From NCBI GenBank assembly GCA_037957365.1, contig JARHVA010000006.1:6139001-6203000 (forward strand): a stretch of 64,000 nt of DNA, written 5' to 3'. Shown one piece after another: positions 45,421 through 56,089 of this stretch. The translations under genes and the position numbers were made by a program. The notes beneath the pieces are model-generated. The model saw only the letters and a program-made list of their open reading frames with translations, searched no databases and was not told the DNA's origin. This DNA comes from Torreya grandis. Lineage: Eukaryota; Streptophyta; Pinopsida; Cupressales; Taxaceae. The first letter of the stretch is position 1; the number at the start of each line of letters is the position of its first letter.

Positions 45421-45659
45421 GCTAATCCTTGAGAAGGAAGCGAAATATGTGGTTACCCAGACCTCAGCACCTGAAGCTCAAATTTTGTTTGAGTCTTCAA
45501 GCATGGGTAACTACTTTTTGTACACAGATGGAGTTCATGAGACATCTGATGAAGCACCCGTAGATGACAGCCTGGAAATGCATTCAGCTAGAATAACAAA
45601 GGAATTGGCTGAGCATGAGGCAAGTGTGGAAGTTTCTCCATCCCTAGATGAAGAAGAAT

Positions 45660-46152
45660 CCAAAAGGAAATTAGTATCAGATGAGGTATGGATCCTTGAA
45701 TTTGATGGCAGCTGCACTTCCACTGGTTTAGGAGCCGAGTTGTGTTAATATCTCCTCAAGGAGATATTTTTCCCTCATCTTATAATTTGCAATTCAATAA
45801 CACGAATAACACAGTTGAATATGACTCTCTGCTGCTTGGATTGAGAGCCGCTCGAGACAAAGGCATCAAGCTCCTTCGTGCTAAAGGAGATGCTGAACTA
45901 GTGGTTTATCAGGTGAGGAACCTGTATCAAACCAAGAATGAAAGATTGCATCATTATCGCAATCTAGTCTGGGACCAGCTTGAAGACTTTAATGCTTTCA
46001 GCATCTCTACAGTTCCCAGAGAATTCAATGATCGGACGAATGCATTAGTTATTTCAGGTACTCTCTTGGTCCCCCACCCATATTTCAAAGGAGACAAGTA
46101 CACGATTGAGTTGGTATTTCAGCCAAGTGTACCTGACAATGCCAGTCATTGG
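45660..46152 (+). pseudogene. G2 extra RNase H (archaeal-type) upstream of RT
   Basis: EVWILEFDGSCTSTGLGAEL (near 45685-45743), then after a frameshift ISPQGDIFPSSYNLQFNNTN and NTVEYDSLLLGLRAARDKGI. It continues LLRAKGDAELVVYQVRNLYQ, FSISTVPREFNDRTNAL. This is the additional RNase H: catalytic Asp in FDGS, Glu in VEYD and Asp in KGDAE are present; the fourth Asp (normally in ADAL) is Asn. It lies between protease and RT. Its job would be to remove RNA from hybrid during reverse transcription. A second, gypsy-type RNase H follows RT at 47400-47700. Confidence 0.88.
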
Positions 46153-46559
46153 TAGGTATTTAACAATGATAGCCAAATCATTGCCTTCCTAGAGTAAAAA
46201 GACAACTTTGAATGGCTGCATTTTGAAGGCAGTGAATCTCAGAAGTGTGAAACAACTCTTGAATCAAATGCAGACATAGGTGAGGAGTTCTTGCAACTAA
46301 AAGCGAATAAGATCCCTAAAGTCTTAGTTTCCCTTGAAAAGCTATTTGATAAGCATGATAGATCCATCAGACATCAGCCAATGGATTCAAGCTCATCTCA
46401 AGAGTTTGATCAAGTAAATCTAGGAACCAAGGAAGACCCCAAGATGGTGAACATTGGGAAATGATGCACTCCTGTAGAGCATTCCAAGTTCACCTCTTTA
46501 CTCAACGAAAACATGGATGTCTTAGCATATTCATATACTGACTTGAAATCACTCCGGTC

Positions 46560-47400
46560 TGATGAAATCTGACACAACATCCCCCTCAAGGCTGATTCAA
46601 CACCTTACAGGTAAAAGACTAGGCATTATAATCCAAAAATATCAGGTACTATTTTATCTGAGATACAAAAAATATTAAATGCCAGGATAATCTTCCCAAT
46701 CTATCATTCCACATGGATTGCCAATATAGTCCCTGTAAGAAAGAAGAATGGTGAAATTCACCTTTGTGTGGATTTTAGGAATTTGAATCAGGCATCCTTG
46801 AAGGATAATTATCCTTTGCCAATCATGGATCAAGTGCTGCAGATAGTGACAGGGTCAAAGATATTATCGATGCTAGATGGCTTCTCAGAATATAATTAGG
46901 GCAAAGTTGGTAAAGCAGACCAGTATAAGACTGCTTTTACCACACCTTGGGGCACGTTTACATATAAAAGGATGCATTTTGGCTTGATAAATGTTGGTGC
47001 CACCTTTCAAAGAGCAATGGACCTTGCCTTCAAGAATGAGATGGGTAAGTTCATCGTAGTGTATCTTAATGACTTGACTGTCTTCTCTAAACATCACCCA
47101 GATCATGTGAGCCATTTGCAAGAGGTGCTAGAATGCTGCTGCCAGAATGGCATTTCCTTGAATCCCAAGAAGTCAGTCTTCAGAGTAACAGAGAGAAAAC
47201 TTCTCAGACACGTTGTGTCCAAAGGAGGCATAAAGATTGACTCAGATAGAGTCAAGTCTATCCAAGAGCTTTTCTTGCCCACAAGTAAGACTGTTGTTCA
47301 CTCTTTTTTTGGAAAGGTGAATTTTTTATGAAGATTCATCCCCTAATTTGCTGAGAAGACCAAGCACATTGCAAACATGATGAAGGAAAAAGCCACCTTC
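46560..47400 (+). pseudogene. G2 reverse transcriptase
   Basis: Blocks in order: FPIYHSTWIANIVPVRKKNG (about 46695-46753), HLCVDFRNLNQASLKDNYPL, LSMLDGFSEYN (first catalytic Asp, near 46869-46900), TAFTTPWGTFTYKRMHFGLI and NVGATFQRAMDLAF. The active site reads VYLNDLTVFSKHHPDH (YLND at 47062-47073), so the first Asp of the YxDD box has become Asn, which should abolish polymerase activity. The tail is HVVSKGGIKIDSDRVKSIQE. Stops are few; 46972-47331 is open. Confidence 0.93.
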
Positions 47401-47700
47401 AGCTGGATTGAAGAAGGCAAGTCAGCGTTTGAAGATATCAAGACTGCCATTGCCCATGCTCCAATTCTAGCTTGTCTAGACTATAGCAAAGATTTCACCA
47501 TTTACATCTATGCTTCAGAACAATACACTTTCAACAATTCTGGTTCAACTAAATAAAGAAGGCATGGAATCTCCTATTTCTTTCATGAGTTGTCCTCTCA
47601 AAGTTCATGAGTTGAAGTACTCAAATATGGAGAAGCCCGCTTTCATAGTGGTGAAGGCCGTGAAACATTTTCATTTCTACATCCTCAATTTTTGAGTTAC
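47400..47700 (+). pseudogene. G2 gypsy-type RNase H
   Basis: Follows RT directly: FSWIEEGKSAFEDIKTAIAH, then APILACLDYSKDFTIYIYAS, where TDAS is expected, so the first catalytic Asp is lost. After a shift, STILVQLNKEGMESPISFMS and KYSNMEKPAFIVVKAVKHFH match the usual RNase H end. Ends at a stop near 47695 before the integrase part. Confidence 0.85.
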
Positions 47701-47799
47701 TGCCTTGGTCCCTGACACCACAGTGAAATCTATATTAACTCAATACGAGTTTGGGACGAAAAGAGGCAATTCAGTTGCAAAGATCTAGGAGTTTGATCT

Positions 47800-49200
47800 G
47801 ATCATCAAGCCAACAAAGTTGGTACGTGGAAAGGGGCTATGCCAACTAATTGTTGATAGCAAGCCAAGAGGAACAAAGCACGAAGAACCAAAAGCGGATG
47901 AGGATGACACCCCAACAGTCCTCTTTGTCTCCACCATGAATGAGTGGTACTCAGGTATTGCTCATTTCCTCATTTATGGTGAATGTCTTGCAAACCTATC
48001 TTATAAAGAAAGGAGAACCATCAAGCTGAAAGCTACTAATTTTGTCCTCTGGGACAACAGCCTGTATAAAAAGAGCCTTGATGGAATGTTCCTTCGCTGT
48101 GTGGACAAGGAGCAGCAAACCTGACTTCTGAAGTCCTTCCACAATTTGGCCTATGGAGGACATTTTTCTACCCTTGTGACTATCCATAAGATCCTATAGG
48201 CCAGGTATTATTGGCCAACTCTCTTTCAAGATGCATACAAGTGCGTCAAGAGATGTGAATTGTGCCAGCAGTTTGTTGGAAGGCCCAAGCTAGCTGCTTT
48301 GCCTCTCAAACTAGTGGTCATTGAGGATCCTTTCTAGTAATGGGGAATTGACTTTATTGGTGCCATAAACCCATCGTCAAGTGCTGGACATAATTATGTC
48401 CTTATAGCAATAGACTACTTTACTAAATGGGTGGAAGTAGTTCCAACCAAGCATGCTACTTCAGAAGTAGTATGCAATTTTCTCAAAGAGAACATCATGT
48501 CTAGGTTTGGGGTCCCAGTCAAAATTGTCACTGACAATGCGGCCTATTTCACTTCTTAAGAGAATACTCAATTTTGCTTCTGCTATGGAATTACACTCTC
48601 CCACTCCTCTGATTACTTTCCACAAGGTAATGGACATGCTGAGTCAAGCAATAAAAATTTGGTGACTATCATCAAGAAGCTGGTGGATAACAACCAAAAG
48701 ACTTGGTATAAGACATTGGTTGATGCTCTATGGGCAGACATAATTGCACTAAAGAGAGCAATTGGTATGTCTCACTTCCAACTTCTATATGGTGTCAATG
48801 TTGAGATACCAATCACCTTGGAATTGCCAGCATTGAAATTGGCCAAGGCGATTGAAGATCAAACATATGAGAGCTCACTTGAGAAGAGGATCATGTGCCT
48901 TACTGAGATGAATGAGCAGAGAACTACAATGGTGGATATGATTGTTGCCCATCAAAGTTTGGTGAAGAATCTCTTCGACCAGAAAGCAAAGAATCATGAT
49001 TTCCAGATTAGAGATCAAGTCCTGCTGTGGGACAAGAGGAGAGAACCAAAGGGGATGCACGGAAAGTGTGATTCCCTGTGGAGGGGCCCTTTTACTATTC
49101 ATTAGCTCAATGGTAAAAAAAATTTCCTATTGAAGTATCAAGATGGCACTCTCTTCTCTCTGCCTCAAAATAGGCAACATCTGAAACACTTCAACTCTTG
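47800..49200 (+). pseudogene. G2 integrase
   Basis: After a linker (47819-48120), the zinc-binding HHCC motif reads HNLAYGGHFSTLVTIHKIL and CVKRCELCQQF (near 48137-48270). The core has WGIDFIGAINPSSSAGHNYV (first Asp, near 48345), FGVPVKIVTDNAAYFTS (second Asp, near 48510) and YFPQGNGHAESSNKNLVTII (Glu, near 48620-48670), so the DDE triad is readable. The C-terminal part includes KRAIGMSHFQLLYGVNVEIP and DQVLLWDKRREPKGMHGKCD, then LWRGPFTIH. No chromodomain seen. A few stops (48122, 48199, 48339, 48558) break it. Confidence 0.92.
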
Positions 49201-49412
49201 AAGTATCAGATGAGTCCCCTTGTACATATGTATATTTGTATAGTCTTTTGCTTTGTTTTGTTCGTTTCATTTTCATTTTTGAACCTTTCTTCTTGGGTAG
49301 CACGACTCCATAGCCCAATGGCACACTTCAAGGCACTGGAGATTATGGTTTCTACTCCCCTCAGATGTGTTTCAAGTTTTTAACTGAAGGTAGTTCCCTA
49401 ATTAGAGCCAGC
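49201..49412. other. G2 3' untranslated region
   Basis: Between the integrase stop and the 3' LTR. I see no clear polypurine tract; GAAGGTAG near 49386-49393 is a weak candidate. Confidence 0.5.
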
Positions 49413-51389
49413 TGTTGTCCTCGAAAAATGCCACTCATTTTTGGGACAACCTATAGACCAAATTTTCTCTCTTCCCTTCTCAAAATTTGTTTTGAGCTTT
49501 CAAATTCCTCATTTTAAAGCTTTTTTTGTAAAAGGGATTCACAGGTTCAACAGGGTAAAAAAGCTTCTGCAGGCAAGTTCAGTCAAAAGAACAAGCTTCT
49601 AACACTTAGTCATTTCTAGGATTGGTTCAGCGCCTCGATTCAATCAAAAGGATTTCAATTGGCAAATGATAAAGGACTTAGGCTTGAACCGTTGAACTTT
49701 GAACCACTTTGGTTCAAAGGTTCAATGACCAAGTTGGTTCAACGCGCTTGGTGCAAAAGAACAAAGGACTTTGCCAAATAACGAAGAATGAACCGTTGAA
49801 CCAAAGTTGGTTCAATCGATTGGTTCAATCAAAAGGTTCAAGGGGCTGCCCCAAAGTGAAAAAGGCAGGTGCCCTTGCGGAGGGTAGGTAGCATTGGTTC
49901 AAAAGCTCAAAGGTGGCCTCAGTCAAAGGAAAAGCCCGACTGAAGAGAAAAGCCCATGGAAAAATGCCCGATGGAAAAAAGACAAAGTAGCGCAGAAGCC
50001 ACCATGTGTCATCTTCTGCAGGACCCCCAAAGGTTTCTAAAGCTTCTATAAGTTAAGAAGAATATGTCACATGTCCTATTATGACTCAGTGAAACATGAC
50101 AAGTGTTTGCATCCGTGTTCCCCTTTTGGAGTTGCTCAGGCAAAACGTGTCGTGAACCCCATTTTCTATAAGTTTCTAATGAGTTTCATAACAACGAAAC
50201 TTGCCACTTGTCAAAGACACATAAAGGACCCTCCCAAAGACATAGGCAAGAAGGGCTATAAAGAGCAAAGAAGCACATAAGCAGTGAAGAGAGGAGCGAG
50301 ACCAAAGGACCAAAAATATCTTCAAAAGAGTTATTCCTAGTAGGTGAAACACTGAATCGAGTAGACTTCTGAGCGCACCAAACCAAGGACGCGGCCTATT
50401 TTCTTCCATGAAGTAAAGACAAATATGCAAAGGACCAGACGGTCCATATGAAGGAAGAGACATATCAGATGAAAGGACATGCCATAGTTATGGCAGCGTA
50501 CTATTCTCAGCATGGTCTCCCCAGACCAAAGTGGAGACGCATTGAAGACGCTGATTGCAGCATGGGCTGTCCCATAGAAAAAAGGCGCCAATCCTTGGGT
50601 AGTTGCTATAAGTTTGTATTTTCTCTCATTTGTAAAGGGGACTTTCATTTTTACAAGAGCGAAACTCTGCCCATTTTGAAAGAAGAAGACTGAGACTTTG
50701 AGCTCAAGTTGTAATTTCATTTTCCTTGTTATTTGAATGAGAAAGCAGGGTTTTTTAGACTTTGTGCTGTTCTGACTTATGTCATCTGAAGGTGTCCTTA
50801 ATCATTTAATTTGGTACGCAGAATTAGTGAAGGTAATAGATAAGTGTCCTGAAACCAATTGGGGGAAGACTTTGTGCTTTCACAATTGATTTCAGTCTGT
50901 GTTTTCATTTTCTTTTTGTGTTGAGGATTTTGGGGTGAATTTATGCCCCCATTATCCTTTGTAATATACTCTTTGGGCAGTTGAGGTGGAGACTTTGCGC
51001 TCTGTTTCATCCTACTGTTACTACGCCCCTTTTTATCACTGGTTATTTCACTATCTGGAAGAAACTCTTGTTGTTTCTTATAGCGACACTTCTGAAAGAA
51101 GAGAAGTGCCTTCATCATTTATAGCCATGATTTTCTCCTTTGTCTGTGTGCATCATCTATAAAATAAGAGAGATGGATGGTTTGTCTCACCCCTGTGTCT
51201 TACTTTTTGCTTATTTATATTATATATAGCTCCGCATATTTAATAGGGAACCTTCCCTTGATGAGAGGAGAGATTTGTCCCCTTGTGATGCAGTAAACCT
51301 GCACATCTAGATGACCAATCTCCCTATGTTGTGGTGATAGGAACTATTTTGAATGCCAGTTAGTTGGTCGACAAAATATTCACCCAACA
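49413..51389 (+). repeat. G2 3' LTR
   Basis: 1,977 bp, closely matching the 5' LTR, ends CACCCAACA. TATA box at 50256-50263; GGTTCAA array at about 49540-49905. Confidence 0.95.
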
Positions 51390-51394
51390 TAATA
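51390..51394. repeat. Right TSD (TAATA) of G2
   Basis: Pairs with TAATG at 41376-41380. Confidence 0.8.
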
Positions 51395-51930
51395 CACATC
51401 CTCCTCCATCACATTATGGGCACCAACTAGATAAAATTATTTGTACATACACGTGACATATACCTCATATGGTTCAAAAACCTATTTCTTTTAATGGCAA
51501 TGAGATTAAGGATGATGACTTTGATATTCATTCTTTATTCATTCGAGCATACCTTGATAAATACCCCATACGTAGTGTTATGATTGATAATGGTGCAAGT
51601 AAAAACATTTACACCATGATGTTACTTACGCACTTGGTTTATACTCATAATTATTTACATCTTTCTACCAGATCAATTAAAGCATTTGACAAGACCTCCT
51701 AGAAGGATTTTGGTGAGATTATCTTGTCTTTATAGGTTGGTCCTGAACATGTGGTTACTACTTTCTCAATTATCTCTTACACATGCATCTTTGATATGTT
51801 ATTGGGAAGACCTTGGATACACACTCTTTGAGCAATACCTTGTACAATCCATGGGTGAGATAATTAAAGTTTATAGAATTCCATATGAGTATCCTCTTGA
51901 ACAAAATAAACTTATACCTGGATAACTAGT
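51395..51930 (+). pseudogene. G1 aspartic protease
   Basis: IRSVMIDNGASKNIYTMMLL (near 51571-51630) has the Tat-type protease start, D-N-G at the active site. SIKAFDKTS then, after a stop and shift, VGPEHVVTTFS and FDMLLGRPWIHTL (near 51790-51830) complete it; the last is the conserved LLGRPWIH flap-to-end block. It is followed by PYEYPLEQNKLIPG-like text and then non-coding DNA. No RT follows. G3 carries the same protease at 57435-57940 (VIIDNGVSENVCNMTLLTHF), so this is a shared architecture. Confidence 0.85.
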
Positions 51931-53335
51931 TATCAAGCCTACTAAGGATAATTCACCACAAAAGTGTAAGCAACAAGCAATCCCCTTTACTAGGTGACCA
52001 AAACTTTAGAGATGATCACATTAGAGACATATAGTGGATTTTATGGACTCCCAATCTTTTATTACACACTATGTTTAGATTTATAGATCACATCAAAATG
52101 TACATATCATTATTATGCCAAAGAAATAAACAAGCACTCAATGATGAGTTACAAGAATCCCTACTCTTGTTACTCATACTACTGCTACATGACCATATAG
52201 TCATTTTTTACATATGAAGAGCACCATTGATACCACAATGATAGATATTGCACCTATACATGCTCCTTGATAGTGTAAATGGGGTATTACAATAGATTCA
52301 TAGTAGGGAGATATTTATGACATTCATTGGATGATCTTTCCTCTTCAAGAATTTCAAAAATACACAAAAAATCAAAAATATCCAAAACATCTAAAACTCT
52401 AAAAACACTTTCAGAACTTACATGTTCTCTTAGCTCCTTAGTAGCCACATGTTAGCTTCATGTTGATGGATGGCATAGTCAGTTACTCTTACATACACAT
52501 AAGCGTCACACTTCTAATTGAGTGTGATACATGCATTCACAGATCCATGATACATTCATATTTCAGATGTTGGGCTTTCTCTCTACTCATGTCATTTAAA
52601 CATTAACGGTATCTGTTTATTTAATACTGATACACATAGGTTATATGGTTCAATGATCACTCTACACTATCACGTTTGAGCTTACATATGTACTTACACA
52701 TGCTTTAATCCATGATTATATCTTACATAGGGTACTTGATATGCTATACACTTGACATAATTTTCCTAACATATTGGATCCATGGGTTATTATGATATAT
52801 TTATGATGGTTGCTTATGCTTTATCTTATGCACTTCTTTTAGTGTCTTGCCTTGTTATTTTATTCCTTGTTTGAGAATTTGAATATGCTCAATTTCTTGT
52901 GGACCCCGTGCCTATGTATGCTTTCATTGACATTTGCATATGTCATTGTTTATTGTATAAGCATTTGAATATGCAATTATTATTTTTGAGGAAATTTTAC
53001 TAAGTCACGTACCTTCGATTATGTAGCATTTGAACATGCCCCTTGTTTGTGGTATCCTTAGACCATTACATTTTGACTTGTTTTTTATTACTCTTGTGTG
53101 CATTCTTGTTTGCTTGTTGAGCTTGTGTTGTTATTATATAGATGTTTCCATGATCTCTATCATGTGTCTTAGGCCTACACGTGATCACATTGGTTATGTG
53201 CACTTCAATGATACATTTACTTAGACATTTTCCCTTTTATATGCAACATGGTTACATTCAGAGATTATATAGTTACCTTATATTTTTGAGCTAATAGTTC
53301 CTTTATTTCCCTCATCTAAAAAGGGGGGAATATTA
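51931..53335 (+). other. G1 3' non-coding region, first part
   Basis: No RT, RNase H or integrase can be found in any frame. Loosely colinear with G3 58020-59280: both have an AAAAATACAAAAAATC-like A-rich stretch (52350-52420; 58340-58410) and similar ATTTGAATATGCCCCTTG text (53026-53050; 58978-59000). Small inverted repeats such as GACATTTGCATATGTC occur near 52930. Confidence 0.6.
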
Positions 53336-53815
53336 GTGGGGGCATGTCATATAGGCATGTTCTCCACATTTGGCACAATCTTCAGATTTAGCGGGGGCAT
53401 GCTTCGGAAGTATGTTCTACACATTCATTAGTATGTGGTGCTTATATTAGTTTTCAGATTCAATGGGGGCATGTCATATAGGCATGGCTTCAACTCATTC
53501 ATAATTCTCAGATTTAATGGGAGCATGCTTTGGAAGTATGTTCTCCACGCTCATTTAGTATGTGGTATTTATATCAATTTTCATATACAATGGGGACATG
53601 TCATATGGACATGGCTTCCATACATTCACAATTCCTAGATTCAGCGGCGGCATGCTTTGGAAGCATGTTCTCCACAACTATTTAGTATTCAAAATCTCCA
53701 GTTTACAGAGGGGGTATGTTTTGGAAACATGTCCTCCACATTGATACTTATATCAATTTTTAAATTTATACATATATAATGGGGGCATGCTTTGGAAACA
53801 TGGCCTCCATACTTA
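53336..53815. repeat. Eight-hairpin tandem array in the G1 3' region
   Basis: Eight 17-bp inverted repeats start at 53343, 53398, 53470, 53524, 53597, 53651, 53715 and 53786. Types alternate: CATGTCATATGGACATG (6-bp arms) and CATGCTTTGGAAGCATG (7-bp arms), each preceded by GGGGG(C/A) and followed by TTCTCCA-like text. The first six form three units of about 127 bp. Arm changes often keep pairing: TATGTTTTGGAAACATG changes both arms; GGCATG and AAGTATG arms give G-U pairs. Confidence 0.8.
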
Positions 53816-53830
53816 CACAGTTTTTTGAAT

Positions 53831-54365
53831 TGGTCAAAGCACGCAACTATATGATTTAGATTCACAATTGTGGTAGAATTCTATACATTGGTACTATTAT
53901 TATACATAGTTTTTGCATGAGGCATATCTAAGGTGCATATTGTATGCAACATGTGCCTAATATTGCAAAATTAAAATAAGTTTCAGATTCCAAAACTCTT
54001 TTATGGACTGGTCAAAGCACGCAACTATATGATTTAGATTCACAATTGTGGTAGAATTTTATACATTGGTACTATTATTATACATAGTTTTTTGCATGAG
54101 GCATATCTAAGGTGCATATTGTATGCAACATGTGCCTAATATTGCAAAATTGAAATAAGTTTCAAATTCCAAAACTCTTTTATGGACTGGTCAAAGCACG
54201 CAACTATATGATTTAGATTCACAATTGTGGTAGAATTCTATACATTGGTACTATTATTATACATAGTTTTTGCATGAGGCATATCTAAGGTGCATATTGT
54301 ATGCAACATGTGCCCAATATTGCAAAATTAAAATAAGTTTCAGATTCCAAAACTCTTTTATGGAC
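53831..54365. repeat. Near-identical 178-bp tandem triplication
   Basis: Units 53831-54008, 54009-54187 and 54188-54365. By eye, units 1 and 3 differ at one position and unit 2 differs at about five, including one extra T. They start TGGTCAAAGCACGCAAC and end CTTTTATGGAC. This is far more alike than the LTRs of the host element, so the duplication is much younger. G3 has a related single region near 59390-59520. Confidence 0.95.
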
Positions 54366-54628
54366 TGTTACCACATCACAAACTTTTTTTCATTATGATA
54401 CCCCACAAACTTTTACGGACTTTATCGAGCCAATGTATGAAAGTAGTTAGTTATCCTTTTTGGTATGGTTGAGGTAATAAAATCACTTAGTCTTGTGAAG
54501 TTTTCAAGTTGGAATTGATCATCTAGCCTCACTAGGTTATACGTATCATTGCATTGTATGGTTGAGCTAATCTCAACTATTAGGTGGTAACTCACTTTTT
54601 CTCCAAAGTTGGGGGCACATGCCTTATA

Positions 54629-54663
54629 ATATATATATATCTCTCTCTCCCTCCCCCCCTCTC
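54629..54663. repeat. Microsatellite (AT)n(CT)n
   Basis: ATATATATATAT then CTCTCTCTC and a C-rich run, in the G1 3' region. Confidence 0.9.
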
Positions 54664-54997
54664 ATTAGATATATTCACTTTAAATATTTATCTATATTTG
54701 TCCTAATCTTAGTTCTAGAGCCTTACAATGATACATATTTTTTCAAAACAACTTGCCAATAAGCAAGGTAGTTTCATCGACACATAGGTGTACTCTTAAA
54801 CCTTGATATTTCATTTTCAATATATTTGAAGTACTTTCAATCCGTATTATATGCACTAATTTTTTACTATAACATACTCTTGGTTGCAGGTAAGTCACCA
54901 AAAAAGTGCTCAAGTTGGGCACAGATAAAGTCAAGGTGTGCATACACACCTAGGTATGCATTACTTTTTTTTAAATTAGTGATTTTATTACTAAATT

Positions 54998-55012
54998 AAA
55001 GGAGGGGTGGAG
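54998..55012 (+). other. G1 polypurine tract
   Basis: AAAGGAGGGGTGGAG, three bases before the 3' LTR. G3 has a ten-G run at the equivalent place (60154-60163). Confidence 0.7.
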
Positions 55013-55015
55013 TAA

Positions 55016-55471
55016 TTTAGATGATATTTTATGATTATATAACACCTTAGTCTTGTACACTTAGAAAACTCAACCCTTGGATGTTCCTCTTAGTTCTTTA
55101 ACTTTTTTTCATTTATGCAAGTCTCACATTTGCTCGATCTTTGTGCCCCTTGTCCCATATCTCTTAGTATGACCAGTCTTATGTTGATGACCTGGGTCTT
55201 TTATCTTTCCCAAAATGCTTAAAATGTACTTATCTTCCATCTCTACAATTTTAGAACCTATACCTACTTTCTTGCTCTTTGGATATTAATGTTTGGGATA
55301 AATAGTAACATCAACGTTATTGTTATGTCCCGATGCAAGTGTCCAATGCCCTAAAGTCATCCAATTTGCAAATGAAACATATCACCTTTATACCATTTCA
55401 TTTCTATGTACCCCTTTCATGGTGATCTAAGGCTAACTCTAAGTACTTAGACTCCATTTTAAGGTTAAACA
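55016..55471 (+). repeat. G1 3' LTR, internally deleted
   Basis: 456 bp. Matches the first 360 bp and last 93 bp of the 5' LTR; the junction is at AAATGAA near 55372. About 875 bp is missing. Ends GGTTAAACA. Confidence 0.85.
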
Positions 55472-55476
55472 ACTAC
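55472..55476. repeat. Right TSD (ACTAC) of G1
   Basis: Pairs with GCTAC at 38399-38403. Confidence 0.75.
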
Positions 55477-55872
55477 GGGAGTTGAATTGCATGACATGTG
55501 AAGGATGTTGCCTACAAATTACCCATAAATAAATAAATTGAATAGGATGTCAATGCATGTAAATACCTTATCTTTGGTAGTGGAATTATGGAAACTAATT
55601 GCCTTGATCAGTGGTGAGTCATCTATGAAACTTTTGGTGAATGAGGACAACTAATTATTTATTCTGTATGGCTTGACTCCATCAACCTCAAACCAAACTA
55701 TTGTGTAATGTTGGAACTTGTGCTCCAGTGCCATTAAACCAAAAACTGTGTCTGTATACTTAGTTCTTCTAGTGAGACTGAATGTAGACAAGGTTGGTTC
55801 TCTAGATGATAATACCATTTCATCTTTGCGTGTTGTTCTAAGTGGAATACAAAATTTAGGGTTTGTGATCAT
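55477..55872 (-). pseudogene. Unrecognised coding relic, 5' part (continues at 37169-38403)
   Basis: The minus strand from 55872 reads MITNPKFCIPLRTTRKDEMV, TLSTFSLTRRTKYTDTVFGL and MALEHKFQHYTIVWFEVDGV, 73 codons without a stop, then further residues with several stops up to G1. Removing G1 joins it to the minus-strand relic on the other side. I know no match. It may begin further upstream, but the 88-bp array lies there. Confidence 0.45.
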
Positions 55873-56089
55873 AATAAAACTTGGATAGCAATTTGCTTGT
55901 TAGCTTGTATATAATGTAGTTTTAATTTTGCTTTTGGGGTTCAATATATCATGGATTTTATTGGGCTTGAGACTTCAATGCATTAGATCACCCCTATGTG
56001 ATAATTAGTTATAAAAAATGGTTTGATCTCCTATCAAATCCCATTTTTTGAATTTTATTTCATGAAGTCAACTTTTGTAGGAATACTTA

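Larger units (their letters stand above)
41381..51389 (+). mobile_element. G2: complete but dead Ty3/gypsy element with dual RNase H
   Basis: 10,009 bp, LTRs of 1,991 and 1,977 bp starting TGTTGTCC and ending CACCCAACA. Domain order: gag, protease, extra (archaeal-type) RNase H, RT, RNase H, integrase. An extra RNase H is a mark of the Tat branch, but it is usually placed after RT-RNase H; here it comes before RT. A PBS-like TTGGCAACTCTGTTGGGG follows the 5' LTR. Stops, shifts and lost catalytic residues show that it is inactive. It lies in plus orientation in G1. Confidence 0.95.
38404..55471 (+). mobile_element. G1: Tat-like Ty3/gypsy element with gag and protease only, interrupted by G2
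   Basis: LTRs at 38404-39733 and 55016-55471 (the right one has lost about 875 bp inside). The LTRs start TATAGATGAT and TTTAGATGAT, which with TGTAGATGAT in G3 points to an original TG. Both end TTAAACA. Internal DNA without G2 is about 5.3 kb: gag, then protease, then about 3 kb of non-coding sequence, no RT, RNase H or integrase. gag and protease resemble those of the Tat branch of plant gypsy elements. PPT-like AAAGGAGGGGTGGAG lies at 54998-55012. I could not recognise a PBS after 39733. Confidence 0.85.

Noticed and set aside
49198..49383. Possible env-like ORF after the G2 integrase
   Set aside because: Only 61 codons, hydrophobic from T-rich DNA, and too close to the LTR.
53831..54365. 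CRISPR-like array from regular direct repeats
   Set aside because: Units are head to tail without spacers, 178 bp long, in a plant retrotransposon.
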